Below are positions 20,759-29,762 of a stretch of 42,193 nucleotides of DNA, piece by piece; within the stretch, counting starts at the first letter, position 1, and the number at the start of each line of letters is the position of its first letter. A model generated the notes under the pieces. The model saw nothing but the letters and a program-made list of their open reading frames with translations, searched no databases and was not told where the DNA came from. Source of the stretch: an uncultured Clostridia bacterium (GTDB taxonomy: Bacteria; Bacillota; Clostridia; TANB77; CAG-508); assembly GCA_948745425.1 (NCBI GenBank), contig CAPZDM010000007.1, positions 1 through 42,193 of the forward strand, given 5' to 3'. Both the position numbers and the translations under genes were made by a program.

Positions 20759-23056
20759 ATGAACGATTTAATAGAAGGATTAAATGATAAACAAAAAGAA
20801 GCAGTACTTGCAACAGAAGGACCATGCTTAATAATAGCAGGTGCGGGGAGTGGAAAAACAAAAGTATTAACACATAAAATGGCATACTTAATAAAAGAAA
20901 AAAATGTTTTGCCATGGAATATATTAGCCATAACATTTACAAATAAAGCAGCAAACGAGATGAAAACAAGAACAGAAAGTTTATTAGACAGTACAACAAA
21001 CGATATCTGGATAGGAACATTTCACTCTATCTGTGTAAGAATACTAAGAAAATTTATAGATAGAATAGGATATGATACATCATTTATAATATTTGATACA
21101 TCAGACCAAAAAAGTCTAGTAAAAGACTGTCTAAAAACACTAAACATTGATGATAAATTATTTACAGATAGAAGTGTAATGTATGAAATAAGTAATGCAA
21201 AAAATGAAATGTTAGAGCCAGAAGACTATGCAACCAGAAGTTTTGGAGATTTTAGAAAAGAAACAATATCTAAAATATATGAATTATATCAAAAAAGACT
21301 AAAAGAAAATAACGCATTAGACTTTGATGATATCATAAACTTAACAATAAAAATACTTATGCAAGAGCCAGATGTATTAGAATACTATGCAAATAAATTC
21401 AAATACATACTAGTAGATGAATATCAAGATACAAATAAAGCACAATTTACCTTAATAACATTACTTGCAGCAATGCATGGAAACATTACAGTAGTAGGAG
21501 ATAATGACCAAGGAATATACTCATTTAGAGGTGCAGATATATCAAACATACTAAACTTTGAAAAAGACTTTTTAGGGACTAAAATAATAAAACTAGAGCA
21601 AAATTATAGATGTACCAAAAATATCTTAAATGTTGCAAATGCTATTATAAAAAACAATCCAACAAAATACAAAAAAGAATTATGGACAGAAAACGAAGAA
21701 GGAACACTAGTTACAGGTTATAGGGCAGACAATGAATATGATGAAGCAAGATATATAGTAAATCAAATTGGACATTTAAAATACCAAGACAAATTCAAAT
21801 ACTCTGACTTTACAGTATTATATAGAATGAATGCACAGTCACGTAGTATAGAGGAAATTTTAAACAGAGAAGGAATACCATATAAAATCATAGGAGGACT
21901 TAAATTCTATGAAAGAAAAGAGATCAAAGATTTAGTAGCATATTTAAGACTTATACATAATCAAAATGATAATATAAGTTTAAGAAGAATAATAAATGAA
22001 CCAAAAAGGGGAATAGGAAAGACAAGCCTAGATAAAGTACAAGAACTATCAGAGAAAGTTGAAAAACCAATGTATGAAATAATAAAAAATGCATCAGAAT
22101 ATGGATTAAATAGAGTTTATCTAAACTCTAGAGAGTTCATAGAGCAAATAGAAACTTTAATAGCAAAAAAAGATAAAATGCCAGTATCAGAACTTATTAA
22201 ATTAACACTAAGTTTAACAGGATATATGAAAGCATTAGAAAATGAAAATACAATAGAAGCTGAATCAAGAATAGAAAACTTAGAAGAATTATTAACAGTT
22301 GCAATGGAATTTGAAAAACAATCAGCAGAAAACACACTTGCAGAATTTTTAGAAGGAATAACATTAGCATCAGACTCAGATGAAATAGATGAAAATGAAG
22401 ATAGAGTAACATTAATGACATTACATAGTGCAAAAGGACTTGAATTTCCAGTAGTATTTTTAGTAGGAATGGAAGAAGGCATTTTCCCAGGATATAAATC
22501 AATTCAAGAAGAAACAGGACTTGAAGAAGAAAGGCGTTTATGTTATGTTGGGATGACTAGAGCAAAAGAGCATTTATTCTTAACTTGTTCAAGAACAAGA
22601 ACAATATTTGGTTCAACATCATGTAATGCAATATCAAGATTTATGAAAGAAGTTCCAAAAGAAATGTTAGAAGGATATGAAGATATATTCGTATCAAAAC
22701 AAGAAGAAAAAGAAGACACTGGATATAACTGGGAATATGGCGGAAGAGCAAATAGTAATGTAAGGACATATAGTGTAGCAACAAGTTCAGTAGTAAAAAC
22801 CAACTCAAATAATCAAAATTTTGGTTTCAGAACAGCAGAAAGCTTTTTAAATAATCTAAACAAAAAAGAAAACATACCAAGTATAGATATATCAAAATAT
22901 AAAGCAGGAGCAAGAGTATATCACAAGAAGTTTGGAGAAGGAACAATAAATTACATAGAACAAGAAGGAGACGATTATAAAGTAGACATAGCCTTTGAGA
23001 AAGCAGGACATAAAAGACTAATGGCAAAATATGCAGGACTAGAAATATTAAATTAA
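20759..23056 (+). CDS. pcrA: UvrD/PcrA-type ATP-dependent DNA helicase
   Basis: 765 residues, standard superfamily 1A helicase. Motif Q/I: LNDKQKEAV then IAGAGSGKTKVL (Walker A 28-34). Motif Ia is ITFTNKAANEMKTR, motif II VDEYQDTN (about 220-227), motif III VVGDNDQGIYSFRGA, motif IV LEQNYRCT, and motifs V/VI TLHSAKGLEFPVV and RRLCYVGMTRA. The C-terminus has the tudor-like KFGEGTI region (about 725-765), which in PcrA contacts RNA polymerase. It unwinds DNA with 3'-5' polarity in repair and plasmid replication. AGAAAGGAAA precedes the ATG. Confidence 0.95.
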   Translation: MNDLIEGLNDKQKEAVLATEGPCLIIAGAGSGKTKVLTHKMAYLIKEKNVLPWNILAITFTNKAANEMKTRTESLLDSTTNDIWIGTFHSICVRILRKFIDRIGYDTSFIIFDTSDQKSLVKDCLKTLNIDDKLFTDRSVMYEISNAKNEMLEPEDYATRSFGDFRKETISKIYELYQKRLKENNALDFDDIINLTIKILMQEPDVLEYYANKFKYILVDEYQDTNKAQFTLITLLAAMHGNITVVGDNDQGIYSFRGADISNILNFEKDFLGTKIIKLEQNYRCTKNILNVANAIIKNNPTKYKKELWTENEEGTLVTGYRADNEYDEARYIVNQIGHLKYQDKFKYSDFTVLYRMNAQSRSIEEILNREGIPYKIIGGLKFYERKEIKDLVAYLRLIHNQNDNISLRRIINEPKRGIGKTSLDKVQELSEKVEKPMYEIIKNASEYGLNRVYLNSREFIEQIETLIAKKDKMPVSELIKLTLSLTGYMKALENENTIEAESRIENLEELLTVAMEFEKQSAENTLAEFLEGITLASDSDEIDENEDRVTLMTLHSAKGLEFPVVFLVGMEEGIFPGYKSIQEETGLEEERRLCYVGMTRAKEHLFLTCSRTRTIFGSTSCNAISRFMKEVPKEMLEGYEDIFVSKQEEKEDTGYNWEYGGRANSNVRTYSVATSSVVKTNSNNQNFGFRTAESFLNNLNKKENIPSIDISKYKAGARVYHKKFGEGTINYIEQEGDDYKVDIAFEKAGHKRLMAKYAGLEILN

Positions 23057-23122
23057 GCATGAATAAAATCAAAAAAAATGCAAATAATATATAGAAAACC
23101 AAAAAGAAAGGAAAAGATAGAA

Positions 23123-23311
23123 ATGGCAAACTTAAGTCAAATTGAACTCCAAAATTTAAGACATTTAATAGGTGCACATGAGACCACATATCAGAAATTA
23201 AACACATATGCGACACAAGCAGTAGATCCACAGATTAAGCAAATATTCACAAAATCAGCACAAGATGCTTTAAACACAAAACAAAAACTAATGTCATTTT
23301 TAAATAATTAA
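23123..23311 (+). CDS. Small CotF-like helical protein
   Basis: 62 residues from ATG 23123 after AAAGGAAAAG. All-helical, with NLRHLIGAHETTYQKLNTYA and KQKLMSFLNN. The size, composition and 13-base spacing to a CotF-domain gene suggest the paired small coat-like proteins common in spore-forming Clostridia, with helical-bundle relationship to CotF. No catalytic features. The specific role is unknown. Confidence 0.6.
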   Translation: MANLSQIELQNLRHLIGAHETTYQKLNTYATQAVDPQIKQIFTKSAQDALNTKQKLMSFLNN

Positions 23312-23324
23312 GGAGGAGAATTTA

Positions 23325-23570
23325 ATGGACGAGAAAACAATGGTAAATGATGTTTTAAATGGAACAAAAGAAGAATTAAAAACATATCAAGGAGTAATAA
23401 CAGAAACTGACAATATGCAATTAAGAAGTACAATACAACAAATTAGAAACGATTGTGAAAGTTTTCAATATGAACTATATAGAATAGCACAAACTAAAGG
23501 ATATTATAAACCAGCAGAACAAGCAACACCACAACAAATAACTCAAGTAAAAACAGAACTAGAACAATAA
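23325..23570 (+). CDS. CotF-domain spore coat-like protein
   Basis: 81 residues, AAGGAGG upstream. It has the coat-F pattern: DEKTMVNDVLNGTKEELKTY, then RSTIQQIRNDCESFQYELYR, then GYYKPAEQA, a glutamine-rich four-helix-bundle half. CotF-type proteins are found in the outer layers of spores. Here the gene follows a shorter related gene and is closed by a repeat hairpin. No sporulation sigma-factor promoter was confidently seen. Confidence 0.75.
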   Translation: MDEKTMVNDVLNGTKEELKTYQGVITETDNMQLRSTIQQIRNDCESFQYELYRIAQTKGYYKPAEQATPQQITQVKTELEQ

Positions 23571-23576
23571 ATTATA

Positions 23577-23603
23577 CGAGGGGCACATTAGATGTGTCCT
23601 TTT
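23577..23603 (+). repeat. GTAGGGGCAC-family hairpin, likely terminator
   Basis: GAGGGGCACATTAGATGTGTCC followed by TTTTATAT (landmarks GGCACAT / ATGTGTCC) ends the CotF unit. Confidence 0.7.
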
Positions 23604-23652
23604 ATATTAAATAAGAAAAAGCAATTATTATTCTTCGAAGAATTTGCCACGT

Positions 23653-23681
23653 TTGACAAAAACCATATATTGATGTAAAAT
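23653..23681 (+). promoter_or_regulatory. gdpP promoter
   Basis: TTGACA (23653-23658), 17 bases, TAAAAT (23676-23681). Confidence 0.75.
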
Positions 23682-23707
23682 ATTTGATGTTATAAAAGGA
23701 GGATTTT

Positions 23708-25714
23708 ATGCAAAATGATAAAAAAGCAATAGAGAACATATTAGTAAAAAACAAGATATACTTAGCAATTATAGCAATAATATTAATCATATTATGTATT
23801 CAAAACATATACTTTATAATACCATCAATAATTGTTTTTACACTAATAATGATATATACATATTGGACTGATAATAAAAAAACCACAGAAATAACCCAAC
23901 ATATAGAAGAACTAACATTTAGTATAGATTCAACAGCCAAAAACACATTAATAAATTCTCCATTTCCACTTGCGATTATTGAAACAGACGGAAATATAGT
24001 TTGGAGAAGCATAAGCTTTGTAAATGAATTCGGAAATGTAGATATAAAAAATATATTAGACAATTTGGCTAAAGATATAAAAACACAAGTTGAAAACAAT
24101 AACTCAAAATCAATAAATATGCAAATAAAAGTAGGAAAAACAAACTATAAAATAATAGGTGAATGTCTTAAGAAAAAGCAAAAAGGAATAAAGAAAAGAA
24201 CGGAATATATGGTAGTATTATATTTTATTGATAATACTGAAGCATTGGATATGAATAGGAAATATGAAGAATCAAAATCTTGTGTTGGAATTATATCTAT
24301 AGATAATTATGAAGAAACAATGAAGGCTTTAACAACAGAAGAAAAGCCACAAGTATTAGCTAAGATAGAGAAAAATATATATAAATGGGCAGAACAAACA
24401 AGTGGAATTGTAATAAAAAGTGAAAGAGATATATATGTATTTATATTTGAACAAAAATATATAGAAACATTAAAAGAAAACAAATTCGATATTCTAGACA
24501 ATGTAAAAGACATTAAAATAGAAGGACCATTACAAATAACATTAAGTATAGCAGTATCACAAGATGGAGACACAAACTATGAAAAATACAAAACTGCATT
24601 AGCAACTCTAGACATAGCGCTTGGAAGAGGTGGAGACCAAGCTGTAATTAGGCATCAAGAAAAATATAGTTTCTTTGGTGGTAGAAGTATAGAAGTTGAA
24701 AAAAGAACTAAAGTAAAAGCAAGAATGGTTGCACACGCATTAGAAGACTTAATGCAAGAATCAGAAAATGTAATGGTAATGGGACATATAAATGGAGATA
24801 TAGACTCAATAGGTTCGAGTATAGGAATATATAAATTTGCTAAAACTTTAGGGAAACCAGCAAAGATAATAAATAATACATATGGTTCTACATTACAAGA
24901 CTTTATGGAAGAGATTAATGGTCAAGAAGAATACAAAAATGTAATAATAAATAGCACTCAAGCCATATCAGAAATCACACCAAATACATTATTAGTAATA
25001 GTAGATACAAATAAAAGAAATCATGTAGAAGAACCAGAATTACTAGAAAAAACAAACAAAATAGTAGTAATAGACCATCATAGAAGAAGTACAGATTACA
25101 TTGAAAATGCAACTTTAACCTTCCACGAAGTATATGCATCATCTGCAGCAGAATTAGTAACAGAATTACTACAATATACAACAAACGAAACAGAATTATC
25201 AACATTTGAAGCAGAAAGCCTATATGGTGGAATAATGGTAGATACAAAGAACTTTACTTTTAAAACAGGAGTAAGAACATTTGAAGCAGCAGCATACTTA
25301 AGAAAGAACAATGTAGACATTTTACGAGTAAAAAAATGGTTTCAAAGCGATTTAGAAAGTTATAATATGATTGCTGATGTAGTAAAAAATGCTGAAATAG
25401 TAAGAGAAACCATAGGAATTTCTATATATGATAAAGAAAATCAAAATGCAAACTTAATCTGTGCAAAATCAGCAGATGAATTATTAACAATAAACAATAT
25501 AACAACATCATTTGTACTAGGACTACAAAAAAATAAAGTATGTATTAGTGGGCGTTCAATAGGTGATATTAATGTTCAATTAATATTAGAAAAACTAGGT
25601 GGAGGAGGACACATTGGTGTTGCGGGAGCACAATTAGAAGGAGTAACATTAAAACAAGCAAAAGATATGTTAATCGAAAAAATAGACGAATACTTCGCCG
25701 AAGGCACAAATTAA
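23708..25714 (+). CDS. gdpP: Cyclic-di-AMP phosphodiesterase GdpP
   Basis: 668 residues. Two N-terminal helices (about 18-58), a PAS-like region (about 75-150), a degenerate GGDEF domain ending ALGRGGDQAVIR (about 305-316), then DHH-DHHA1 from about 345. The metal-binding DHH motifs are visible: GHINGDIDSIGSS, VIVDTNKRN, VIDHHRRS (the DHH) and the C-terminal GGGGHIGVAGAQLEG. GdpP cleaves c-di-AMP to pApA and so adjusts potassium and osmotic control and wall homeostasis. Followed by rplI and dnaB, the conserved Firmicutes order. GGAGGATTTT precedes the ATG. Confidence 0.93.
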   Translation: MQNDKKAIENILVKNKIYLAIIAIILIILCIQNIYFIIPSIIVFTLIMIYTYWTDNKKTTEITQHIEELTFSIDSTAKNTLINSPFPLAIIETDGNIVWRSISFVNEFGNVDIKNILDNLAKDIKTQVENNNSKSINMQIKVGKTNYKIIGECLKKKQKGIKKRTEYMVVLYFIDNTEALDMNRKYEESKSCVGIISIDNYEETMKALTTEEKPQVLAKIEKNIYKWAEQTSGIVIKSERDIYVFIFEQKYIETLKENKFDILDNVKDIKIEGPLQITLSIAVSQDGDTNYEKYKTALATLDIALGRGGDQAVIRHQEKYSFFGGRSIEVEKRTKVKARMVAHALEDLMQESENVMVMGHINGDIDSIGSSIGIYKFAKTLGKPAKIINNTYGSTLQDFMEEINGQEEYKNVIINSTQAISEITPNTLLVIVDTNKRNHVEEPELLEKTNKIVVIDHHRRSTDYIENATLTFHEVYASSAAELVTELLQYTTNETELSTFEAESLYGGIMVDTKNFTFKTGVRTFEAAAYLRKNNVDILRVKKWFQSDLESYNMIADVVKNAEIVRETIGISIYDKENQNANLICAKSADELLTINNITTSFVLGLQKNKVCISGRSIGDINVQLILEKLGGGGHIGVAGAQLEGVTLKQAKDMLIEKIDEYFAEGTN

Positions 25715-25761
25715 ATAATTATATTGATTATAAAAATCTACAAAGAATTTCCATAAAAATG

Positions 25762-25832
25762 TAGAGGCACACATTGCATATGCTCAATAAAAATAGACAT
25801 GTAGGGGATTAATTAGCATGTGCCCAATAAAT
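25762..25832 (+). repeat. Two tandem GTAGGGGCAC-family copies
   Basis: GTAGAGGCACACATTGCATA plus TGCTC (from 25762) and GTAGGGGATTAATTAGCATG plus TGCCC (from 25801), each followed by AATAAA, lie between gdpP and rplI. Confidence 0.7.
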
Positions 25833-25851
25833 ATAGATAGGAGAAGATAAT

Positions 25852-26295
25852 ATGAAAGTAATACTAAACGCTGACATAAAAGGTGTAGGAAAAAAGAACG
25901 AAATTATAAATGCGAGTGATGGATATGCAAGAAACTACTTATTCCCTAAAAACTTAGCAGTACCAGCAGATGCACAAAATATGAATGTATTAAATGCAAA
26001 AAAAGCATCAGAAAAACATAAAAAAGACCTAGAATGTGAAAGTGCAAAAAAAGTGCAAGAAAAAATGAAAACAATAGTACTAAAAATAACAACAAAAGCA
26101 GGAGAAAACGGAAAAACATTTGGGAGTATAACATCAAAGGAAATTGCAGAAACTTTAGAAAAACAATTTAATATAAAAGTAGATAAAAAGAAGATAATAT
26201 TACCAGAGCAAATAAAAACACTAGGGACATATGTCTTAGATGTGAAATTATATGAAGGGGTCATTGGAAAACTAACTGTATCTGTAACTGAATAG
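25852..26295 (+). CDS. rplI: 50S ribosomal protein L9
   Basis: 147 residues. The N-terminal domain matches L9: MKVILNADIKGVGKKNEI then GYARNYLFPKNLAVPA. A long connecting helix follows (about 40-75), then the C-terminal RNA-binding domain with GKTFGSITSKEIAETL. L9 binds 23S rRNA at the base of the L1 stalk and helps prevent frame slippage, which is of interest given the CGG observations here. AGGAGAAG precedes the ATG; the stop is TAG. Confidence 0.95.
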   Translation: MKVILNADIKGVGKKNEIINASDGYARNYLFPKNLAVPADAQNMNVLNAKKASEKHKKDLECESAKKVQEKMKTIVLKITTKAGENGKTFGSITSKEIAETLEKQFNIKVDKKKIILPEQIKTLGTYVLDVKLYEGVIGKLTVSVTE

Positions 26296-26321
26296 AAATT
26301 CGCCTTCATAATTTAAATATG

Positions 26322-26442
26322 AATATTAAAAAATTTCCGTTCTCCAAGGCGCTTAAAACACAGGATTTTCGTACTTTAGAAACACACTCTAAGGGCATAC
26401 AATGAATAAATACACGGGGGTCGAACGCGATTTTTTAATATT
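26322..26442. repeat. 13-bp inverted repeat flanking a non-coding insert
   Basis: AATATTAAAAAAT (26322-26334) and ATTTTTTAATATT (26430-26442) are perfect inverted repeats around about 95 bases that are richer in GC than normal spacers here (e.g. CACGGGGGTCGAACGCG). No gene inside. It could be a small mobile remnant or a structured RNA between rplI and dnaB. Confidence 0.5.
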
Positions 26443-26509
26443 ATATTTAATTATTACGGCTATTAATATACGATTAATTTTATAAAATAAATAGAAAGGT
26501 AAGATAAAA

Positions 26510-27853
26510 ATGCCAGTAGCAAAGATTCCACCAAACGATATAGAAGCAGAACAAGCAGTATTAGGAAGCATGTTAACAGACAAAGATGCTGTAATCTCTG
26601 CAATAGAAGTACTAAAAAAAGAAGACTTTTATCGTGAAGATAATAAAGCAATATATGAAGCAATGATAAACTTATATAATAGACCAGAACCAATAGATAT
26701 AATAACAGTAAAAGATGAACTATTATCTATAGGTAAATTTGATGTGGTTGGTGGACTAGAATATTTAGCAGACTTACCAGAAAAAGTTCCAACTACTGCA
26801 AATGTAGAGAAATATATAAGAATAGTAGAAGAAAAATCAATATTAAGAAGCTTAATAAAAACATCTAATGAATTAATAACATTAGGATATGATGAAACTC
26901 AAGAAGTAAACTCAGTAATGGATCAAGCAGAAAAGAAAGTATTCGACTTAATGCAAAACAGAAACCAAACAGGATATTCTCAAATAAAAGATGTATTAGT
27001 AGACTCATTTGCACAATTAGAAAAATTATATAATCAAAAAGAAGGAATAACAGGTGTCCCATCTGGATTTGCAGATTTAGACTTAAGAACAGCAGGATTT
27101 CATAATTCAGAATTAATAATATTAGCTGCAAGACCTGCAATGGGAAAAACAGCTCTAGCACTAAATATGGCAACAAATGCAGCAACTAAATCAGATGTAC
27201 CAGTATTACTATTTAGTTTGGAAATGTCAAAAGAACAATTAGTAAATAGGGTATTGTGTAGTGAAGCAATGGTAGATAGCAATAAATTAAAAACTGGTAA
27301 AATAGAAGAAAACGACTGGGTAAAAATAGTAGAAGCATTAGGTCCATTATCAGAAGCAGAAATGTATATAGATGATACAGCAGGTATATCAATAGGAGAG
27401 ATAAGAGCAAAAGCGAGAAAGCTAAAACTAGAAAAGAATATTGGATTAATCATAATAGACTATTTACAATTAATACAAGGCTCAGGAAATAGAAGAAATG
27501 GTAGCCGTGAGCAAGAAATTTCAGAAATAAGTCGTTCATTAAAAATACTAGCAAAAGAATTAGACATACCAGTAATAGCACTATCACAACTATCAAGAGC
27601 AGCAGAACAACGTAGTGAACATAGACCGATGTTATCAGACCTTCGTGAATCAGGTTCAATAGAGCAAGATGCAGACATAGTCATGTTCTTATATAGAGAT
27701 GATTATTATAATGAAGAAAGTGAAAGTAAAAATATAGCAGAAGTAATAATAGCCAAAAATAGAAGTGGTTCAACAGGTACAGCAGAAATATTATGGATGT
27801 CAAACTATACTAAATTTGCTAACATAGAACACTATCGAGACGATGAATATTAA
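26510..27853 (+). CDS. dnaB: Replicative DNA helicase DnaB
   Basis: 447 residues. The N-terminal domain has PPNDIEAEQAVLGSML. The RecA-like domain has Walker A LAARPAMGKTALAL (205-218), the LFSLEMSKEQL segment, Walker B IIDYLQLI and the Gln/Arg-rich ALSQLSRAAEQRSEHRP; DLRESGSIEQDADIV follows. The hexamer unwinds DNA at the fork with 5'-3' polarity. AAAGGTAAG lies before the ATG. The rplI-dnaB neighbourhood is conserved in Firmicutes. Confidence 0.96.
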   Translation: MPVAKIPPNDIEAEQAVLGSMLTDKDAVISAIEVLKKEDFYREDNKAIYEAMINLYNRPEPIDIITVKDELLSIGKFDVVGGLEYLADLPEKVPTTANVEKYIRIVEEKSILRSLIKTSNELITLGYDETQEVNSVMDQAEKKVFDLMQNRNQTGYSQIKDVLVDSFAQLEKLYNQKEGITGVPSGFADLDLRTAGFHNSELIILAARPAMGKTALALNMATNAATKSDVPVLLFSLEMSKEQLVNRVLCSEAMVDSNKLKTGKIEENDWVKIVEALGPLSEAEMYIDDTAGISIGEIRAKARKLKLEKNIGLIIIDYLQLIQGSGNRRNGSREQEISEISRSLKILAKELDIPVIALSQLSRAAEQRSEHRPMLSDLRESGSIEQDADIVMFLYRDDYYNEESESKNIAEVIIAKNRSGSTGTAEILWMSNYTKFANIEHYRDDEY

Positions 27854-27873
27854 TAAAATGTGTATAAATTTGT

Positions 27874-27902
27874 TTGACTTACATATAATATCATGGTACA
27901 AT
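27874..27902 (+). promoter_or_regulatory. Promoter of the YefM/YoeB-type operon
   Basis: TTGACT (27874-27879), 17 bases, TACAAT (27897-27902), 52 bases before the antitoxin start. Confidence 0.75.
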
Positions 27903-27954
27903 ATTAAGTACAATATAATGTATATAATTTTGCATAAGAAAGGAGATGAAAATT

Positions 27955-28224
27955 ATGCAAGCAATAAGTGTAAGTGAAGCAAGACAAAATTTTAAAAAAT
28001 ATTGTGATGATGTTGTAGAAAATGATGACATCATTATTGTAAGTAGAAATGGTAATGGTAAAGAAAATATGGTTTGGATTGACTTAAAAACATATAATGA
28101 ATTGCAAAAAGCTAAGAGAAATTTAGAATATATAATGAAATTAGAAGAGAGCTTTAAGCAATTAGAAGAAGGGAAAATAGTAACAAAAACTATAGAAGAA
28201 TTGGAGGCTATGGCTGATGAATAG
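27955..28224 (+). CDS. Phd/YefM-family antitoxin
   Basis: 89 residues from ATG 27955, eight bases after AAAGGAG; the ATG at 27946 lies inside that site. The N-terminal half is a Phd/YefM DNA-binding fold: AISVSEARQNFKKYCDDV, then IIIVSRNGNGKENMVWI and DLKTYNELQ. The acidic C-terminal tail (LEEGKIVTKTIEELEAMADE) should wrap the toxin. It normally represses its own operon. It overlaps the toxin start by 8 bases, the usual coupling. Confidence 0.88.
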   Translation: MQAISVSEARQNFKKYCDDVVENDDIIIVSRNGNGKENMVWIDLKTYNELQKAKRNLEYIMKLEESFKQLEEGKIVTKTIEELEAMADE

Positions 28225-28477
28225 TACTTTTACTGAAAAAGCATGGTCAGAATACTTAAATTGGCAAAATCAGGACAAGAAAACATTGAAAAAGATAAAT
28301 ACATTACTCATGGATATACAAAGAAATGGTATTGATAGTAGACTTGGAAAAGCAGAAATATTAAAAAATAGAAAAGGCTATAGTAAAAGAATAGATGATA
28401 AAAATCGTCTAATTTATGACTTTAATTCTAATGGAGATGTTATAATAATATCATGTAAAGGTCATTATGAAGAATAA
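28217..28477 (+). CDS. Txe/YoeB-family toxin
   Basis: 86 residues, typical YoeB length. It has W-rich N-terminal AWSEYLNWQNQDKKTLKKIN, then GKAEILKNRKGYSKRID, KNRLIYDF and the C-terminal CKGHYEE, with the conserved His-Tyr close to the end. YoeB is a ribosome-dependent mRNA endonuclease cutting at the A site. All expected residues appear present, so it is probably active. Confidence 0.88.
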   Translation: MNSTFTEKAWSEYLNWQNQDKKTLKKINTLLMDIQRNGIDSRLGKAEILKNRKGYSKRIDDKNRLIYDFNSNGDVIIISCKGHYEE

Positions 28478-28489
28478 ATGTTAGTCATT

Positions 28490-28545
28490 GTACAGGAAAA
28501 TCGATTATGTAGTGTAGGGACGCCCTTCGGGCGTCCGTTGTTCAT
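28490..28545 (+). repeat. AATCGATTATG repeat with strong hairpin
   Basis: TGTACAGGAAAATCGATTATG-like sequence matches 5231-5252. It is followed by GTAGGGACGCCC-TTC-GGGCGTCC (stem GGACGCCC / GGGCGTCC), which likely terminates the toxin-antitoxin operon. Confidence 0.75.
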
Positions 28546-28575
28546 AGGATATGAAAAATAAAATATGGAGGAAAT

Positions 28576-29577
28576 ATGTTCAAGGAAGAAATTTTAGAAA
28601 CAATACAAAAATATAATTTAATACAAAACGGAGATAATATTGTTATAGGATTATCAGGTGGCCCAGACTCAATATCTTTAATAAATGTATTAGATGAAAT
28701 AAGAAATGATAAAACGCTTTACCTAAAATTTGAAATAATAGCAGCACATATAAATCATAATATTAGAGAAGAAGCAAAATCAGACGAAGATTTTGTAGTG
28801 AAATATTGTAAAGAAAAAAATATAGAAATATATGTATTAAGTGTAGATGTAACAAAGATAGCTAAGGAAGAAAAAAAAGGAACAGAAGAAACAGCAAGAA
28901 AAATAAGATATGATTTCTTTGAAGAAGTATTAAATAAGACCAAATCTAATAAAATTGCAACTGCTCATACAGCAAACGATAATGCAGAAACAGTCATTAT
29001 GAATATGATTAGAGGAAGTGGAAGCTCTGGACTAAAAGGAATAAGACCGATAAGAGAAAATAAATTCATAAGACCATTAATAGAGACTACAAGAGAAGAA
29101 ATAGAAAAATACTGTGATGAATGTAAATTAAACCCTAGAATAGATAAGACAAATTTTGAAAATGACTATACAAGAAATAAAATACGAAATATACTAATTC
29201 CATTAATAAAAGAAGAATTTAATCCAAACATAATAACGACAATAAATAGGCTATCAGATATAATAAATGAAGAAAACCAATATCTAGAGAATCTTACGAA
29301 GCAAAAATATAAAGAGATACTAATAGAAGAAGACAAGGGCAAGCAAATAGTATTAGATTTAAAACTATTTAATAAACAAGAATTAGTAATAAAAAAGAGA
29401 ATAATATTACACACTATAAATGCATTACAAGGAAATGCTCAAGGCATAGGGAAAGTACACATAGACGATATTATAAAACTATGCAAAAATAATTTAGGAA
29501 ATAAATATTTAACACCAAACAAAAACATAAAAGTCTTAATAAAAAACAAAAAAATATATTATATTAATACAAACTAA
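28576..29577 (+). CDS. tilS: tRNA(Ile)-lysidine synthase
   Basis: 333 residues. The PP-loop SGGPDS is at 27-32, followed by AAHINHNIREEAKSDEDFV and TAHTANDNAETVIMNMIRGSG, the core of the TilS N-terminal ATPase domain. The C-terminal region is shorter than in Bacillus TilS. TilS makes lysidine at the wobble base of the AUA-reading tRNA-Ile; AUA is by far the favoured Ile codon here, so the enzyme must be heavily used. GGAGG precedes the ATG. Confidence 0.92.
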   Translation: MFKEEILETIQKYNLIQNGDNIVIGLSGGPDSISLINVLDEIRNDKTLYLKFEIIAAHINHNIREEAKSDEDFVVKYCKEKNIEIYVLSVDVTKIAKEEKKGTEETARKIRYDFFEEVLNKTKSNKIATAHTANDNAETVIMNMIRGSGSSGLKGIRPIRENKFIRPLIETTREEIEKYCDECKLNPRIDKTNFENDYTRNKIRNILIPLIKEEFNPNIITTINRLSDIINEENQYLENLTKQKYKEILIEEDKGKQIVLDLKLFNKQELVIKKRIILHTINALQGNAQGIGKVHIDDIIKLCKNNLGNKYLTPNKNIKVLIKNKKIYYINTN

Positions 29578-29673
29578 TTCATTTTTAAATTTTAATATTC
29601 ATTAATAATACCTGTTCCGTAGTAAAAGCCTTGATACAGGCAAGTTTCGACAAAAAAAGTTTTAAGAAAAGTA

Positions 29674-29702
29674 TTGCAAATATAAAAATGTTGTGATACC
29701 AT
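29674..29702 (+). promoter_or_regulatory. Probable ftsH promoter
   Basis: TTGCAA (29674-29679), 17 bases, TACCAT (29697-29702). A CATAAT three bases further is an alternative -10. Confidence 0.5.
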
Positions 29703-29762
29703 AATATCGCAAAATAAAAACAATTACTTTATAAATTAAACCTAGAAAGGATGAATAATAAA

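Noticed and set aside
26401..26430. GGGGGTCGAACGCG as a tRNA T-arm
   Set aside because: No acceptor, D or anticodon arm can be drawn around it; no tRNA gene was found in the window.
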